Positions 45,361-53,921 of a stretch of 64,000 bases of DNA are shown here, piece by piece. The notes beneath the pieces were generated by a model, which worked only from the letters and a program-made list of their open reading frames with translations, ran no database searches and was not told the DNA's origin. The DNA is from Flavobacterium laiguense (GTDB lineage: Bacteria; Bacteroidota; Bacteroidia; Flavobacteriales; Flavobacteriaceae), in the NCBI RefSeq assembly GCF_003097655.1, contig NZ_QCZH01000018.1, positions 16,340 through 80,339 of the forward strand, read 5' to 3'. How positions within the stretch are numbered: position 1 is the first letter of the stretch; each line of letters begins with the position of its first letter. The position numbers and the translations under genes are program-made.

Positions 45361-45976
45361 CACCAGAGTATTTTGGGCAAAACCCCCACTAGAAAAAAGG
45401 GCAAATTAGTAGTACCACCCAAACGCACTTTCTCCTATTGGCGGTCTGGCTATTCGCGCTATTTCGGTAGCTAGCTGCTATCCTTTACGCAGTCACAATA
45501 ACTGTAGTGAAGCGATAAAATTTTATTTTTTTAAAGATCTTCTCTCCAAAAAAAAGTTTTACTGAGTTATTCTCTAGTACCCGTCTGCGACGAGTACCTA
45601 TTTAAATTATAAGATAAATTGTAGAGTTTGCAAGGCGGATAACTAAACAGAAGTAGCTTTAAACAAGTGTGCTCCTGTTTTTTTTTATGCAGTTTTCATA
45701 AAATCAATATGATAAAAATAAATAATTGTCTAGTTTTGATATATTATATATTTCTACTGTATTGATAATCAGATATATAAAGTAGATTATTTAGAATTGT
45801 GAAAATTATAATCTTAAATAATTTCAATCTTTAAGGTTTGGTTTATAAAGTCAAAAATACCATTAAAGAACAGTTAAATTAGCGTTAAACACAGATTGAA
45901 AATATTTTTTTTGTTTAACTTTACATTATAATCATTAAACAAAATAAAAACTTTGTTAATTTAAAAAACAACAACC
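45361..45976. other. Gene-free 616-base spacer with repeat debris
   Basis: No ORF with coding character was found. The left part (about 45420-45500) contains GGCTATTCGCGCTATTTCGG and CTATCCTTTACGCAGTCAC, which look like remnants of flavobacterial intergenic repeats. At about 45580-45600 the word GTACCCGTCTGCGACGAGTAC is a 21-base near palindrome (stems GTAC and CGTC). The right part is AT-rich and leads into the fasciclin promoter. Confidence 0.5.
45896..45924 (+). promoter_or_regulatory. Candidate promoter for the fasciclin lipoprotein gene
   Basis: TTG at 45896-45898, an 18-base spacer and TAACTTTA (one base off TAnnTTTG) at 45917-45924 lie 52 bases before the ATG. This is a partial match only. 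Confidence 0.4.
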
Positions 45977-46594
45977 ATGAAAACTATGCATTTTAAATTA
46001 TTCGGTACGTTAAAAGCATTCATTTTGATTGCTGCTTTGTCAACTGTAACTATTTCTTGTGATAATCAGGAAATGGATGAAATTAATTCCTCAACTACTT
46101 CCTCAACAGAAACTTTAAAATCCGCAAATAGTGCCCCTAAACCGGGTGACGCTCCTATCGCACAAATTGCCATAGATGCAGGATTTACTGAACTTGTAGG
46201 TGCTCTAAGTTATGTAGATACAGAATTAAACGCCGGTTTGGTAAACCTTTTCTTAAATGGAAAAGATCAATATACTGTATTCGCTCCAACAAATACGGCT
46301 TTTAATAATCTTTATACTGCTTTGGGTGTTAAGAAAATCACCGACCTTCCTCCGACGTTGGTATTAAATGTGTTAAAATATCATGTTGTCGAAGGACGTC
46401 GTGCCGCCAATAGTGTGGTGCCTAAAATGGGTTCACGCGAAATAACAACCCTACTAGGTTCTAGTTTCTCCGTAAATAATAGCGGGATGATTACTGCAGT
46501 GGGCAATACCGCAAATATAACAGCACCAAACATCTCTGCTTCAAACGGTATCATCCATGTAGTAGATGCAGTATTATTGCCAATTAATCCATAG
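45977..46594 (+). CDS. Fasciclin-domain lipoprotein
   Basis: The 205 residues start with a lipoprotein signal (FILIAALSTVTISC, lipid-modified Cys at the lipobox end), followed by a Ser/Thr-rich linker and one fasciclin (FAS1) domain. FAS1 boxes are clear: YTVFAPTNTAFNNL (H1), LNVLKYHVVEGR (YH motif), and ASNGIIHVVDAVLLP (H2). FAS1 domains mediate adhesion or matrix binding; the surface location is inferred from the lipid anchor. It is monocistronic with a strong terminator. Confidence 0.93.
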   Translation: MKTMHFKLFGTLKAFILIAALSTVTISCDNQEMDEINSSTTSSTETLKSANSAPKPGDAPIAQIAIDAGFTELVGALSYVDTELNAGLVNLFLNGKDQYTVFAPTNTAFNNLYTALGVKKITDLPPTLVLNVLKYHVVEGRRAANSVVPKMGSREITTLLGSSFSVNNSGMITAVGNTANITAPNISASNGIIHVVDAVLLPINP

Positions 46595-46644
46595 AAAAAC
46601 ATTGGTATTTTATAATATACATCTTAGAATTTTTATTCATTTAT

Positions 46645-46677
46645 AAAATGCTGTTCCAAAAGAACAGCATTTTTTTT
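46645..46677 (+). terminator. Terminator after the fasciclin gene
   Basis: A perfect 12-bp stem (AAAATGCTGTTC, 46645-46656, with 46662-46673), a 5-base loop and a run of T to 46677. It lies 51 bases after the stop. Confidence 0.93.
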
Positions 46678-46710
46678 ATAGGCATTTTTTTGCTAATTGA
46701 CTTGTTGTAA

Positions 46711-46740
46711 CCCGATAGCGCGGATTTGCAATCCGTGCCC
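46711..46740. repeat. Short GCGGATTTGCAATCCGTG hairpin
   Basis: GCGCGGAT and ATCCGTGC (46718-46725 with 46731-46738) pair with one G-U around TTGCA, and the hairpin is flanked by CCCGATA and CCCAC. I recall the GCGGATTTGCAATCCG word as a frequent intergenic repeat in Bacteroidetes. No coding function. Confidence 0.5.
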
Positions 46741-46866
46741 ACAAAAAATAGCAAGCAACACAAATCGACAATCTGAGTCTTTGCGAAAGTTATTACCAAT
46801 TAAGATAAACAATTGGGAACGAAGCAAACTCACAAAGGGTAATACCTTTTCCCTTTTATTGGTGTA

Positions 46867-47349
46867 TCATTTATCGACGCAATCCACAGTTGAAAATTTA
46901 TATTTCACTTTTTCAAAATTGATGGGTGTGTCTTTAGCGAAATAAGACCTTCCTAAATAGGTTTCTATTTTCCCACTTCCTAAAACGAGTTCGTTTCCTT
47001 GTTTTAGCATTGCCATTGGATTTTTGAATATTTTTTTTTCATTCGCTCCCTGAAAAAACGTGTAGTCTACAAATAATGTATCGCCACGGAATTCCCCAGC
47101 GATTTTCCCGACTTTTTTCGGCATATCAAGAATTTTCATCACCATATCTCCCGTTACTTTTCCGTTTTTTAAGGTGTTGATTTTTAATTCTACGGTATCT
47201 TTTTCATACAACGCTTTGTAGCAAACCGTATTTATCGGATTTTCAACTTGAACTTTGGTAGTTTCAGCATCTTTTGGATTTTCACTTTTTTTACAGCTTT
47301 CGAGTCCAATGCAAGTCAACAGCAAACAAAATAGACCTAGGTTTTTCAT
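46867..47349 (-). CDS. Small hypothetical lipoprotein
   Basis: The start chosen (ATG at 47349) gives 160 residues with a lipoprotein signal MKNLGLFCLLLTCIGLESC; an upstream ATG at 47388 would add 13 residues before the signal and is less likely. After the lipid-modified Cys comes a charged linker, then a beta-rich domain (DTVELKINTLKNGKVTGDM, AGEFRGDTLFVDYTF, ELVLGSGKIETYLGRSYF). I do not recognise a named family. Envelope location is the only firm inference. It is convergent with the fasciclin gene. Confidence 0.8.
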   Translation of the reverse strand: MKNLGLFCLLLTCIGLESCKKSENPKDAETTKVQVENPINTVCYKALYEKDTVELKINTLKNGKVTGDMVMKILDMPKKVGKIAGEFRGDTLFVDYTFFQGANEKKIFKNPMAMLKQGNELVLGSGKIETYLGRSYFAKDTPINFEKVKYKFSTVDCVDK

Positions 47350-47600
47350 AGTAGTAAATATTTGGTTAATAAATGTGGTAATTGTCATTGCTAATTTACA
47401 AATAAATAGCGTTTATTAACAGATTAAGTGTTTATATTTAGTTGACAATTTTATCGATAAAATAATATTATTAAGAACCTATAAAAAAATCTACAACAAA
47501 TAAAAACGAAGGCCATGATCATTAAAAGTTGCAGCTTTTTTTTATCTTTAAAATGTCTAGTCCTAAAAAACTATTCAAATACGAATCGTAAAACAACGGT

Positions 47601-48020
47601 ATGGCAAAAAATAAAACTATAGAAACAGAAAATAGTGTCGCTGATTTTTTAACAACCATAAGCGATGCAAAAAGGCGCGAAGACTGTTCAATAATAATTA
47701 ATCTAATAAGCGAACTATCTGGATTTGAGCCAAAAATGTGGGGAACCAGTATTGTTGGTTTTGGAATTTATAATTACAAATATGAAAGTGGACATTCGGG
47801 AAATGCGCCACTTGCGGGATTGGCATCAAGAAAAAACGCTATTACGGTGTATCTGGCTTCGACTTTTGAAGAAAAAGAAACATTACTTTCGCAATTAGGA
47901 AAGCATAAAACCAGTATAGCATGTTTGTACATTCAAAAATTGGAAGATATTGATATTGGTATATTGGAACAATTGGTACGAAAATCGATCGAACGCATTA
48001 AGGAATTGTATCCGAGTTGA
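47601..48020 (+). CDS. DUF1801 domain-containing protein
   Basis: A 139-residue cytoplasmic protein. SVADFLTTISDAKRREDC at the N side and MWGTSIVGFGIYNYKYESGH in the centre are typical of DUF1801 (YdhG-like). The C-terminal half has CLYIQKLEDIDIGILEQLV. The function of this family is unknown. It ends 205 bases before the GH16-like gene, whose upstream region contains the AAT microsatellite. Confidence 0.9.
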   Translation: MAKNKTIETENSVADFLTTISDAKRREDCSIIINLISELSGFEPKMWGTSIVGFGIYNYKYESGHSGNAPLAGLASRKNAITVYLASTFEEKETLLSQLGKHKTSIACLYIQKLEDIDIGILEQLVRKSIERIKELYPS

Positions 48021-48177
48021 TGTTTTGCCTGGCTAGTAACTTCTATTATTTTCTTTCAAATAAAACCTATTCATATTCTCTTGCTTAATCGGATTTGGGA
48101 AAGAAAATAAATTATCTAAGTAACTCCCATTTTCAGAGCACATTCTTTTCCAACATAAACTTAAACTACTTAAAATC

Positions 48178-48208
<31 letters not shown>

Positions 48209-48225
48209 TATTTATTCCGCGTCCC

Positions 48226-49044
48226 ATGAAACTACAGTTTTCTAAAAATGATTTTCCCGCCAATTCTAAAATAAAAGAAAATTTTGTTTTAGAATTCTAT
48301 GATGAATTTGAAAAAGATACAATCGATACTGAGAAATGGTTGCCGTTCTATTTGCCTCAGTGGAGTTCCAAGGAAATGTCTCAGCCCCAGTACGAAATCA
48401 ATAATGGGAATTTAGTTTTGCAAATTACCGACGAACAAAAACCGTGGTGTCCTGAATTTAATGGAAATATAAAATGTTCTTCGATTCAAACAGGTGTTTT
48501 TTCCGGAGAAGTTGGAAGTGCCATTGGACAACACAAAGTAAATCCGAATTGTGTGGTAAGAGAAAAACAAACAACTGCCAAGACCTATTTACCCCAATAT
48601 GGTTTTTTTGAAATTCGAGCCAAATCATTAGATACTCAATCGAATGTTGTGGCTTTATGGATGATCGGATTTGAAGACAGTCCTGAAAAATCAGCGGTGA
48701 TTTGCATTTTTGAAGTTAAAGGATGTAATGTTCTGGAAAATAAAACGAAAATTGGCTATGGAATTCATAAATTCAATGACCCAAAAATAAAAGAAGCCTT
48801 TTATGAGGATGATTTTGACATTGATGTCACCGATTTTCATATTTACTCAGCCGAATGGACTCCTGAGAAAGTGGTTTTTTATATCGATAACCAAGAAATT
48901 AGAACCATAAAACAATCTCCCAATTATCCGATGCAATTTATGCTGGGTATTTATGAAATACCAACGGAAACCAAAACCGAAAAAGATAAAATCTATCCCA
49001 AAAAATTTGAAATAGATTATGTCCGAGGCTACAGGCATGTCTAG
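48226..49044 (+). CDS. GH16-like (laminarinase-fold) protein with altered catalytic motif
   Basis: The 272 residues resemble the beta-jelly-roll of glycoside hydrolase family 16: LEFYDEFEKDTIDTEKW at the N side, PQYGFFEIRAKSL, VVALWMIGFED, FHIYSAEWTPEKVVFYIDNQ and KFEIDYVRGYRHV at the end. The catalytic signature, normally E-I-D-I-x-E, reads V-I-C-I-F-E (158-163), so the usual nucleophile Glu is Val158 and the central Asp is Cys160; only E163 is kept. No signal peptide is present. It may be a non-hydrolytic carbohydrate binder or a divergent enzyme. The gene lies 18 bases after an AAT repeat. Confidence 0.8.
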   Translation: MKLQFSKNDFPANSKIKENFVLEFYDEFEKDTIDTEKWLPFYLPQWSSKEMSQPQYEINNGNLVLQITDEQKPWCPEFNGNIKCSSIQTGVFSGEVGSAIGQHKVNPNCVVREKQTTAKTYLPQYGFFEIRAKSLDTQSNVVALWMIGFEDSPEKSAVICIFEVKGCNVLENKTKIGYGIHKFNDPKIKEAFYEDDFDIDVTDFHIYSAEWTPEKVVFYIDNQEIRTIKQSPNYPMQFMLGIYEIPTETKTEKDKIYPKKFEIDYVRGYRHV

Positions 49045-49123
49045 CGGTGGCAGTTTTCAGTCGCAGTCGCAGTTTGCAGAGTGGTCAGTAAATTCATGTT
49101 TCAAAATCAACATACTTTTTGAA

Positions 49124-49250
49124 CCGAAAACTGAGACTGAATACTGAGACTGGATACTGAGACTGGATACTGAGACCGAAAACTGAGACTAAAAACTGAG
49201 ACTGAAAACTGAGACTGAAAACTGAGACCGAAAACTGAGACTGAAAACTA
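49124..49250. repeat. 13-bp tandem repeat (about 9.8 copies) upstream of the acyltransferase
   Basis: Nine full units plus 10 bases of a tenth, consensus CTGAAAACTGAGA, with variants at the first six positions (CCGAAA, CTGGAT, CTGAAT, CTAAAA) and a constant ACTGAGA half. It ends 24 bases before the ATG at 49275. The unit is not a multiple of three and the tract is non-coding. Nearly identical adjacent units suggest recent expansion. Upstream at 49056-49076 CAGTCG words are also repeated. Confidence 0.95.
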
Positions 49251-49274
49251 ATTAATAAACCATACTTATTAAAT

Positions 49275-50408
49275 ATGCAAACAAACTACATCAACTCTCT
49301 AACTCCAATGCGAGGAATAGCGGCCATTTGGGTCATGTTTTTTCATATGGATGTCATTATTTTTTACCGCGAGTTTGGGACTCTCATTCCTCATGAAACA
49401 TCCGGAATCCTATCCAAAGGGTATTTATGGGTCGATTTTTTCTTTTTGTTGAGTGGTTTTATCATTAGCCATGTGTATGGTGAGACATTGACCAATCATT
49501 TTGGAAAATGGCAAACGACCAAAACCTATTTATGGGCGAGATTTAGCAGAATTTACCCCTTGCATCTTTTTACGTTGCTATTGCTAATTCCTTTTGTGCT
49601 TGTATTTCCTATTCTTTCGCCAGCGGTAGTTGATGGGAGTTGGAAAACATTTATGGCTTGGTCTGCTTTGCCCAGTAATCTATTGCTGCTTAATGCGATG
49701 AACCAACATTCGTATTTGTCATGGAATCTAGTGTCCTGGTCCATAGGTGCGGAGTGGTGGACCTATCTTGCGGCTTGCTTTATTATTCCTTTTGTTTTCA
49801 AGAAAAGTTGGGTTCAAAATGTAATTCTTGCGGTTGTGGCTGTGTCTGTTTTGAGTGTTATGGTATATTGGAAAGGCAATCTCGACATCACCTTTGATTA
49901 TGGTTGGGTTAGATGCGTGGCTGAGTTTAGTTTGGGCGCTGTTTTATATCAAATGTATATGAAGGGATTAGGGAAAAATGCGTTTTCAAAAAGCATTTCT
50001 TTTCTTTGTGCTTTTATTTTTATAGTGTTAATTTTTCATTTCAGTTGGAACGATCTGTTTATAATTCCCATTTTTTGTCTTTTATTATTGGCTACAGCCT
50101 ACAATAATGGAACAATAAAAAAAATGCTGGAAACAAGAATATTCAAATACCTGGGAGATATTTCATATTCTATTTATATGATGCATGGCGTTTGGTTTAT
50201 GGTGTTTTGGTATTGTTTGCCGTATTTAAAATCCAATTACGGGATTGAAACGCTTTCCCTTGGCATGAAAATAATTTTCGTAACGCTGTTTATGGGTTTA
50301 ACATTTCTTAGTGCTCATTTTACTTATCATTTTGTAGAAATCAAATCGAGAAAATTGTTGAAGAAACGGATAAAATCGAAGCAGGGTAACTTAGAATCTG
50401 TTGTATAG
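49275..50408 (+). CDS. Acyltransferase family 3 membrane protein (OafA/YrhL-like)
   Basis: A 377-residue integral membrane acyltransferase with about ten membrane segments. The N terminus shows LTPMRGIAAIWVMFFHMD (conserved Arg and His), then GYLWVDFFFLLSGFIISHVYG and ARFSRIYPLHLFTLL, the classic family motifs. Family members add O-acyl groups to sugars of surface polysaccharide, peptidoglycan or antibiotics. The C-terminal basic tail (KKRIKSKQ) is cytoplasmic. Target unknown. Its start lies 24 bases after a 13-bp tandem repeat, so expression may vary among cells or strains. Confidence 0.93.
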   Translation: MQTNYINSLTPMRGIAAIWVMFFHMDVIIFYREFGTLIPHETSGILSKGYLWVDFFFLLSGFIISHVYGETLTNHFGKWQTTKTYLWARFSRIYPLHLFTLLLLIPFVLVFPILSPAVVDGSWKTFMAWSALPSNLLLLNAMNQHSYLSWNLVSWSIGAEWWTYLAACFIIPFVFKKSWVQNVILAVVAVSVLSVMVYWKGNLDITFDYGWVRCVAEFSLGAVLYQMYMKGLGKNAFSKSISFLCAFIFIVLIFHFSWNDLFIIPIFCLLLLATAYNNGTIKKMLETRIFKYLGDISYSIYMMHGVWFMVFWYCLPYLKSNYGIETLSLGMKIIFVTLFMGLTFLSAHFTYHFVEIKSRKLLKKRIKSKQGNLESVV

Positions 50409-50539
50409 ATTTTTTAGAATTACTTAAAAAAGATTAACCATTAAAAAAGAATCTAAACTAGAATTGCTGCTGCAGTAAGTAACTCTATATTTTTTTATAC
50501 ATGTAATTTCTGGTTTTTACGGGATGCCGCGTGAGGGGG

Positions 50540-50562
50540 AGAAGCAAGTTACCTTGTAACGC
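50540..50562. repeat. GTTACC-TGTAAC dispersed element, copy 1
   Basis: AGAAGCAAGTTACC followed by TTGTAACGC is identical at 22 of 23 positions to 63904-63926. It contains a small palindrome GTTAC-N3-GTAAC and is preceded by GCGTGAGGG, which also occurs (reversed) at 1474-1484. Confidence 0.75.
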
Positions 50563-50772
50563 GGATGACCCGACCGCAATAGGAAAATGGGCGAATATAG
50601 ACAACGTTAAATAGCCCATTTTTCTATTGTGGTCACGCCCAGATGATTTTAGATTTCAGATTTCAGAATCCTGAATTTAGATTTTTCTATTGGGAAATGA
50701 TACACTGAAAACTATTATCTAAATTCTGTTATCTGAATTCTACTAAGGCTCGTTTATTCAGTCTTAAATTCT

Positions 50773-50780
50773 TATTTTTG
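50773..50780 (+). promoter_or_regulatory. -7 box for the UvrD-like helicase gene
   Basis: TATTTTTG matches TAnnTTTG and lies 20 bases before the ATG at 50801. No exact TTTG is found 19 bases upstream. Confidence 0.5.
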
Positions 50781-50800
50781 CATCAAACAGAAATATTTCC

Positions 50801-53134
50801 ATGCATAAATATATAGACCAACTTAACGAAGCGCAACGCGAACCGGTACTGCAAAAAGACGGCCCCATGATTATTATTGCGGGTGCGGGATCTGGGAAGA
50901 CTCGTGTACTTACCATCAGGATTGCTTATTTGATGCACCAAGGTGTTGATGCATTCAATATTTTGTCGCTGACCTTTACCAATAAGGCGGCGCGGGAGAT
51001 GAAGAATCGTATTTCGGATATTGTGGGAGCCAGTGAAGCTAAGAATCTATGGATGGGAACTTTTCACTCTGTTTTTGCTCGAATTTTACGTTCAGAAGCA
51101 GATCATTTGGGCTATCCTTCGAACTTTACGATTTATGATTCGCAGGATTCCTTGCGCGCCATTTCGGGAATTATCAAGGAATTACAGTTGGATCGTGATG
51201 TGTACAAACCGAAACAGGTTTTGAGCAGGATTTCGAACTTTAAGAACAGTCTGATTACGGTAAAAGCGTATTTTAACGATAAGGATTTACAGGAAGCTGA
51301 TGCGATGAGCAAGAAACCTCGAATGGGCGAAATTTATCAGCATTATGTGGATCGTTGCTTTAAAGCCGGTGCCATGGATTTTGATGATTTACTGTTGAAA
51401 ACCAATGAATTGCTAACTCGTTTTCCAGAAGTTTTAGCGAAATACCAAAATCGTTTTCGCTATATATTAGTAGATGAGTACCAGGATACGAACCATTCGC
51501 AGTATTTGATTGTTAGGGCATTGTCGGATAAATTTCAGAATATTTGTGTGGTTGGAGATGATGCACAAAGTATTTATGCGTTTCGTGGTGCGAATATCAA
51601 TAATATCCTGAATTTTCAGAAAGATTATGAAGGCGTAAAAACTTTTCGATTGGAACAAAATTACCGTTCGACCAGAAATATTGTCGAAGCGGCGAATACG
51701 ATCATCGACAAAAACAAAGTAAAACTAGATAAGATCGTTTGGACAGCCAATGATTTTGGTCCAAAAATAAGAATACACCGCAGTATTACCGATAATGAAG
51801 AAGGTCGTTTTGTAGCCAGTACGATTTGGGAACAAAAAATGCAAAATCAAATGAATAATGGTGATTTTGCCATTTTGTACCGTACCAACGCACAATCCCG
51901 TGCGATGGAGGATGCACTCAGAAAAAGAGATATTCCGTATCGAATTTATGGAGGATTGTCTTTTTACCAAAGAAAAGAGGTAAAGGATGTATTATGCTAT
52001 TTGCGATTGGTTATTAATCCTAAAGATGAGGAAGCCTTGGTGCGTGTGATTAATTATCCGGCACGTGGTATTGGAAACACCACTATTGAAAAACTGACCA
52101 TTGCGGCCAATCATTACAAGCGTTCGATTTTTGAAGTGATGCAAAACATTGAGCGAATAGATCTGAAACTGAATTCAGGTACTAAACAAAAGTTGCTTGA
52201 TTTTGTGACGATGATTCAGAGTTTTCAGGTGATTAACGAAAATCAGGATGCTTTTTACCTAACGGATCATGTGGCAAAAAAAACGGGCTTGGTTCAAGAA
52301 TTAAAGAAAGATGCTACTCCTGAGGGAATGGCCAAAATCCAGAATATAGAAGAATTACTAAACGGAATCAAGGATTTTACCGAAGGTCAAAAGGAAGTTG
52401 ATGGCGCTCGTGGTGCGTTATCTGAATTCATGGAAGATGTAGCACTTGCTACTGATCTCGACAAAGACACCAGCGATGAAGACCGTGTGGCTTTGATGAC
52501 AATTCACTTGGCGAAAGGACTTGAGTTTCCGCACGTATTTGTGGTGGGAATGGAAGAAGATTTGTTTCCGAGTGCCATGAGTATGAGCACTCGAAGCGAA
52601 TTAGAGGAAGAACGTCGATTATTTTACGTAGCTTTAACTCGTGCAGAGCATCAGGCATATTTGACGTATGCGCAATCGCGTTACCGTTGGGGAAAATTAA
52701 CAGACAGTGAACCTTCTCGTTTTATTGAAGAAATAGACAGCCAGTATCTGGAATACCTTACACCACCGGAAAGTAACTACCGTTACAAGTCTTCGAACGA
52801 TGGCGATGTTTTTGGTGATGTGGATAAATCCAGATTACGATTGGCTAAGCCGGCAGGAAGTACGCCGCCGAAACAGAGTGCAAACAATGAACCTAACTCG
52901 GATATTAATTTGCGCAAATTGAAACCGGTATCTAGTGGTGCTTCAATAGGAAGCGCTAATTTATTTGATAATAAGCTAGTTGCAGGAAATGTGGTAATGC
53001 ACGAACGTTTTGGTAAAGGGCAAGTCGTTAATCTGGAAGGTGTTGGTGCAGATAAAAAAGCAGAAATTAAATTTGAAATAGGCGGTATTAAAAAATTACT
53101 GCTGCGTTTTGCAAAATTGGATATTATAGGGTAA
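50801..53134 (+). CDS. uvrD: UvrD/PcrA-type superfamily 1 DNA helicase
   Basis: A 777-residue 3'-5' helicase for repair and replication restart. Motif Q and Walker A are at the start (LNEAQREPVLQ; GAGSGKT 28-34). TFTNKAAREMKNRI, LVDEYQDTNHSQY (motif II), GDDAQSIYAFRGA (motif III), RLEQNYRSTRNI (motif IV), LMTIHLAKGLEFPHVFVVG (motif V) and RRLFYVALTRAEHQ (motif VI) follow in order. The C-terminal ~60 residues (GNVVMHERFGKGQVVNLEG) form the Tudor-like domain of PcrA/UvrD. Identity as UvrD versus PcrA is a naming choice. Length fits. Confidence 0.95.
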   Translation: MHKYIDQLNEAQREPVLQKDGPMIIIAGAGSGKTRVLTIRIAYLMHQGVDAFNILSLTFTNKAAREMKNRISDIVGASEAKNLWMGTFHSVFARILRSEADHLGYPSNFTIYDSQDSLRAISGIIKELQLDRDVYKPKQVLSRISNFKNSLITVKAYFNDKDLQEADAMSKKPRMGEIYQHYVDRCFKAGAMDFDDLLLKTNELLTRFPEVLAKYQNRFRYILVDEYQDTNHSQYLIVRALSDKFQNICVVGDDAQSIYAFRGANINNILNFQKDYEGVKTFRLEQNYRSTRNIVEAANTIIDKNKVKLDKIVWTANDFGPKIRIHRSITDNEEGRFVASTIWEQKMQNQMNNGDFAILYRTNAQSRAMEDALRKRDIPYRIYGGLSFYQRKEVKDVLCYLRLVINPKDEEALVRVINYPARGIGNTTIEKLTIAANHYKRSIFEVMQNIERIDLKLNSGTKQKLLDFVTMIQSFQVINENQDAFYLTDHVAKKTGLVQELKKDATPEGMAKIQNIEELLNGIKDFTEGQKEVDGARGALSEFMEDVALATDLDKDTSDEDRVALMTIHLAKGLEFPHVFVVGMEEDLFPSAMSMSTRSELEEERRLFYVALTRAEHQAYLTYAQSRYRWGKLTDSEPSRFIEEIDSQYLEYLTPPESNYRYKSSNDGDVFGDVDKSRLRLAKPAGSTPPKQSANNEPNSDINLRKLKPVSSGASIGSANLFDNKLVAGNVVMHERFGKGQVVNLEGVGADKKAEIKFEIGGIKKLLLRFAKLDIIG

Positions 53135-53144
53135 GAAAATGTTT

Positions 53145-53198
53145 TAAGTTTAAGGTTTCAAGTTTCATTCAGTACAACTTTAAACTTTAAACTTTTTT
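53145..53198 (+). terminator. Terminator-like hairpin after the helicase gene
   Basis: Imperfect 19-bp arms (53145-53163 with 53175-53193) made of AAGTTTAAA words, followed by a run of T. The word content is the same as in the palindrome at 56489-56540. Confidence 0.6.
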
Positions 53199-53220
53199 TA
53201 AACTTTAAACAAAAAATAAA

Positions 53221-53841
53221 ATGGCTCAAATAATAAAAATTTATCCTGATAAACCGAGTGAAGCCGCTATTGCAAAAGTGGTAAAAGTGCTTAAAGACGG
53301 TGGTTTGGTCATTTATCCAACAGATACAGTTTATGGATTGGGTTGTGATATAACCAATTCTCGTGCTCTTGAAAAAATTGCCAAAATAAAAGGAGTGAAG
53401 CTAGAGAAAGCTAATTTCTCTTTCATTTGCCACGATTTGAGTAACTTATCCGATTATGTGAAGCAAATAGATACTTCGACTTTTAAACTACTTAAAAGAG
53501 CGTTGCCTGGCCCTTATACTTTCATTCTTCCGGGGAATAATAATTTACCCAAAGAGTTTAAAAAGAAAACGACAGTTGGTATCCGTGTACCGGATAATTC
53601 AATTGCCTTAGAAATAGTTCGTTTATTGGGAAATCCAATAGTTTCTACTTCGATTCGTGACGAGGATGAGGTAATAGAATACACCACCGATCCAGAGCTT
53701 ATTTTTGAAAAATGGCAAAATCTAGTTGATTTGGTTATTGATGGAGGTTATGGAGATAATATTGGATCTACTATCATTGATCTATCTGGCGATGAGCCCA
53801 TAGTCGTTAGGGAGGGAAAAGGAAGTTTGGATATATTATAA
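53221..53841 (+). CDS. YrdC/Sua5/YciO-family threonylcarbamoyl-AMP synthase-like protein
   Basis: A 206-residue cytoplasmic protein of the YrdC fold. Motifs are GGLVIYPTDTVYGLGCD near the N side, FSFICHDLSNLSDYV, LPGPYTFILPG, TVGIRVPDN and NPIVSTSIRDEDE. Sua5/TsaC makes the threonylcarbamoyl-AMP used for the tRNA t6A modification; at this length and sequence the YciO branch is also possible, whose activity is less certain. It follows the helicase gene by 86 bases. Confidence 0.88.
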   Translation: MAQIIKIYPDKPSEAAIAKVVKVLKDGGLVIYPTDTVYGLGCDITNSRALEKIAKIKGVKLEKANFSFICHDLSNLSDYVKQIDTSTFKLLKRALPGPYTFILPGNNNLPKEFKKKTTVGIRVPDNSIALEIVRLLGNPIVSTSIRDEDEVIEYTTDPELIFEKWQNLVDLVIDGGYGDNIGSTIIDLSGDEPIVVREGKGSLDIL

Positions 53842-53870
53842 AGCTCCTGTTTTAACAAATTAAAGCATAA

Positions 53871-53904
53871 AAAAACGCCTCAAAATTCATCGAGGCGTTT
53901 CTTG
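53871..53904. terminator. Bidirectional terminator between the YrdC-like gene and the OmpA gene
   Basis: Stem AAACGCCTC/GAGGCGTTT (53873-53881 with 53892-53900), 10-base loop, preceded by a long A run and followed by TTTCTTG. It works for the minus-strand OmpA gene and plausibly for the plus-strand gene. Confidence 0.85.
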
Positions 53905-53921
53905 TTATAATTGGAAGATTC

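Larger units (their letters stand above)
50409..50800. other. Gene-free spacer with dispersed repeat and hairpin
   Basis: No coding frame is seen. It contains the GTGAGGG/AAGCAAGTTACC element (50529-50562), an imperfect 19-bp inverted repeat (50574-50592 with 50614-50632, 17 of 19 pairs, ATGGGC/GCCCAT inner ends), the word GGTCACGCCC at 50631-50640, and AT-rich AGATTTCAGATTTCAG words at 50648-50760. A -7 box for the helicase gene closes the region. Confidence 0.6.

Noticed and set aside
49124..49250. Tandem repeat considered as a CRISPR array
   Set aside because: Units are contiguous 13-mers with no unique spacers, and there are no cas genes nearby.
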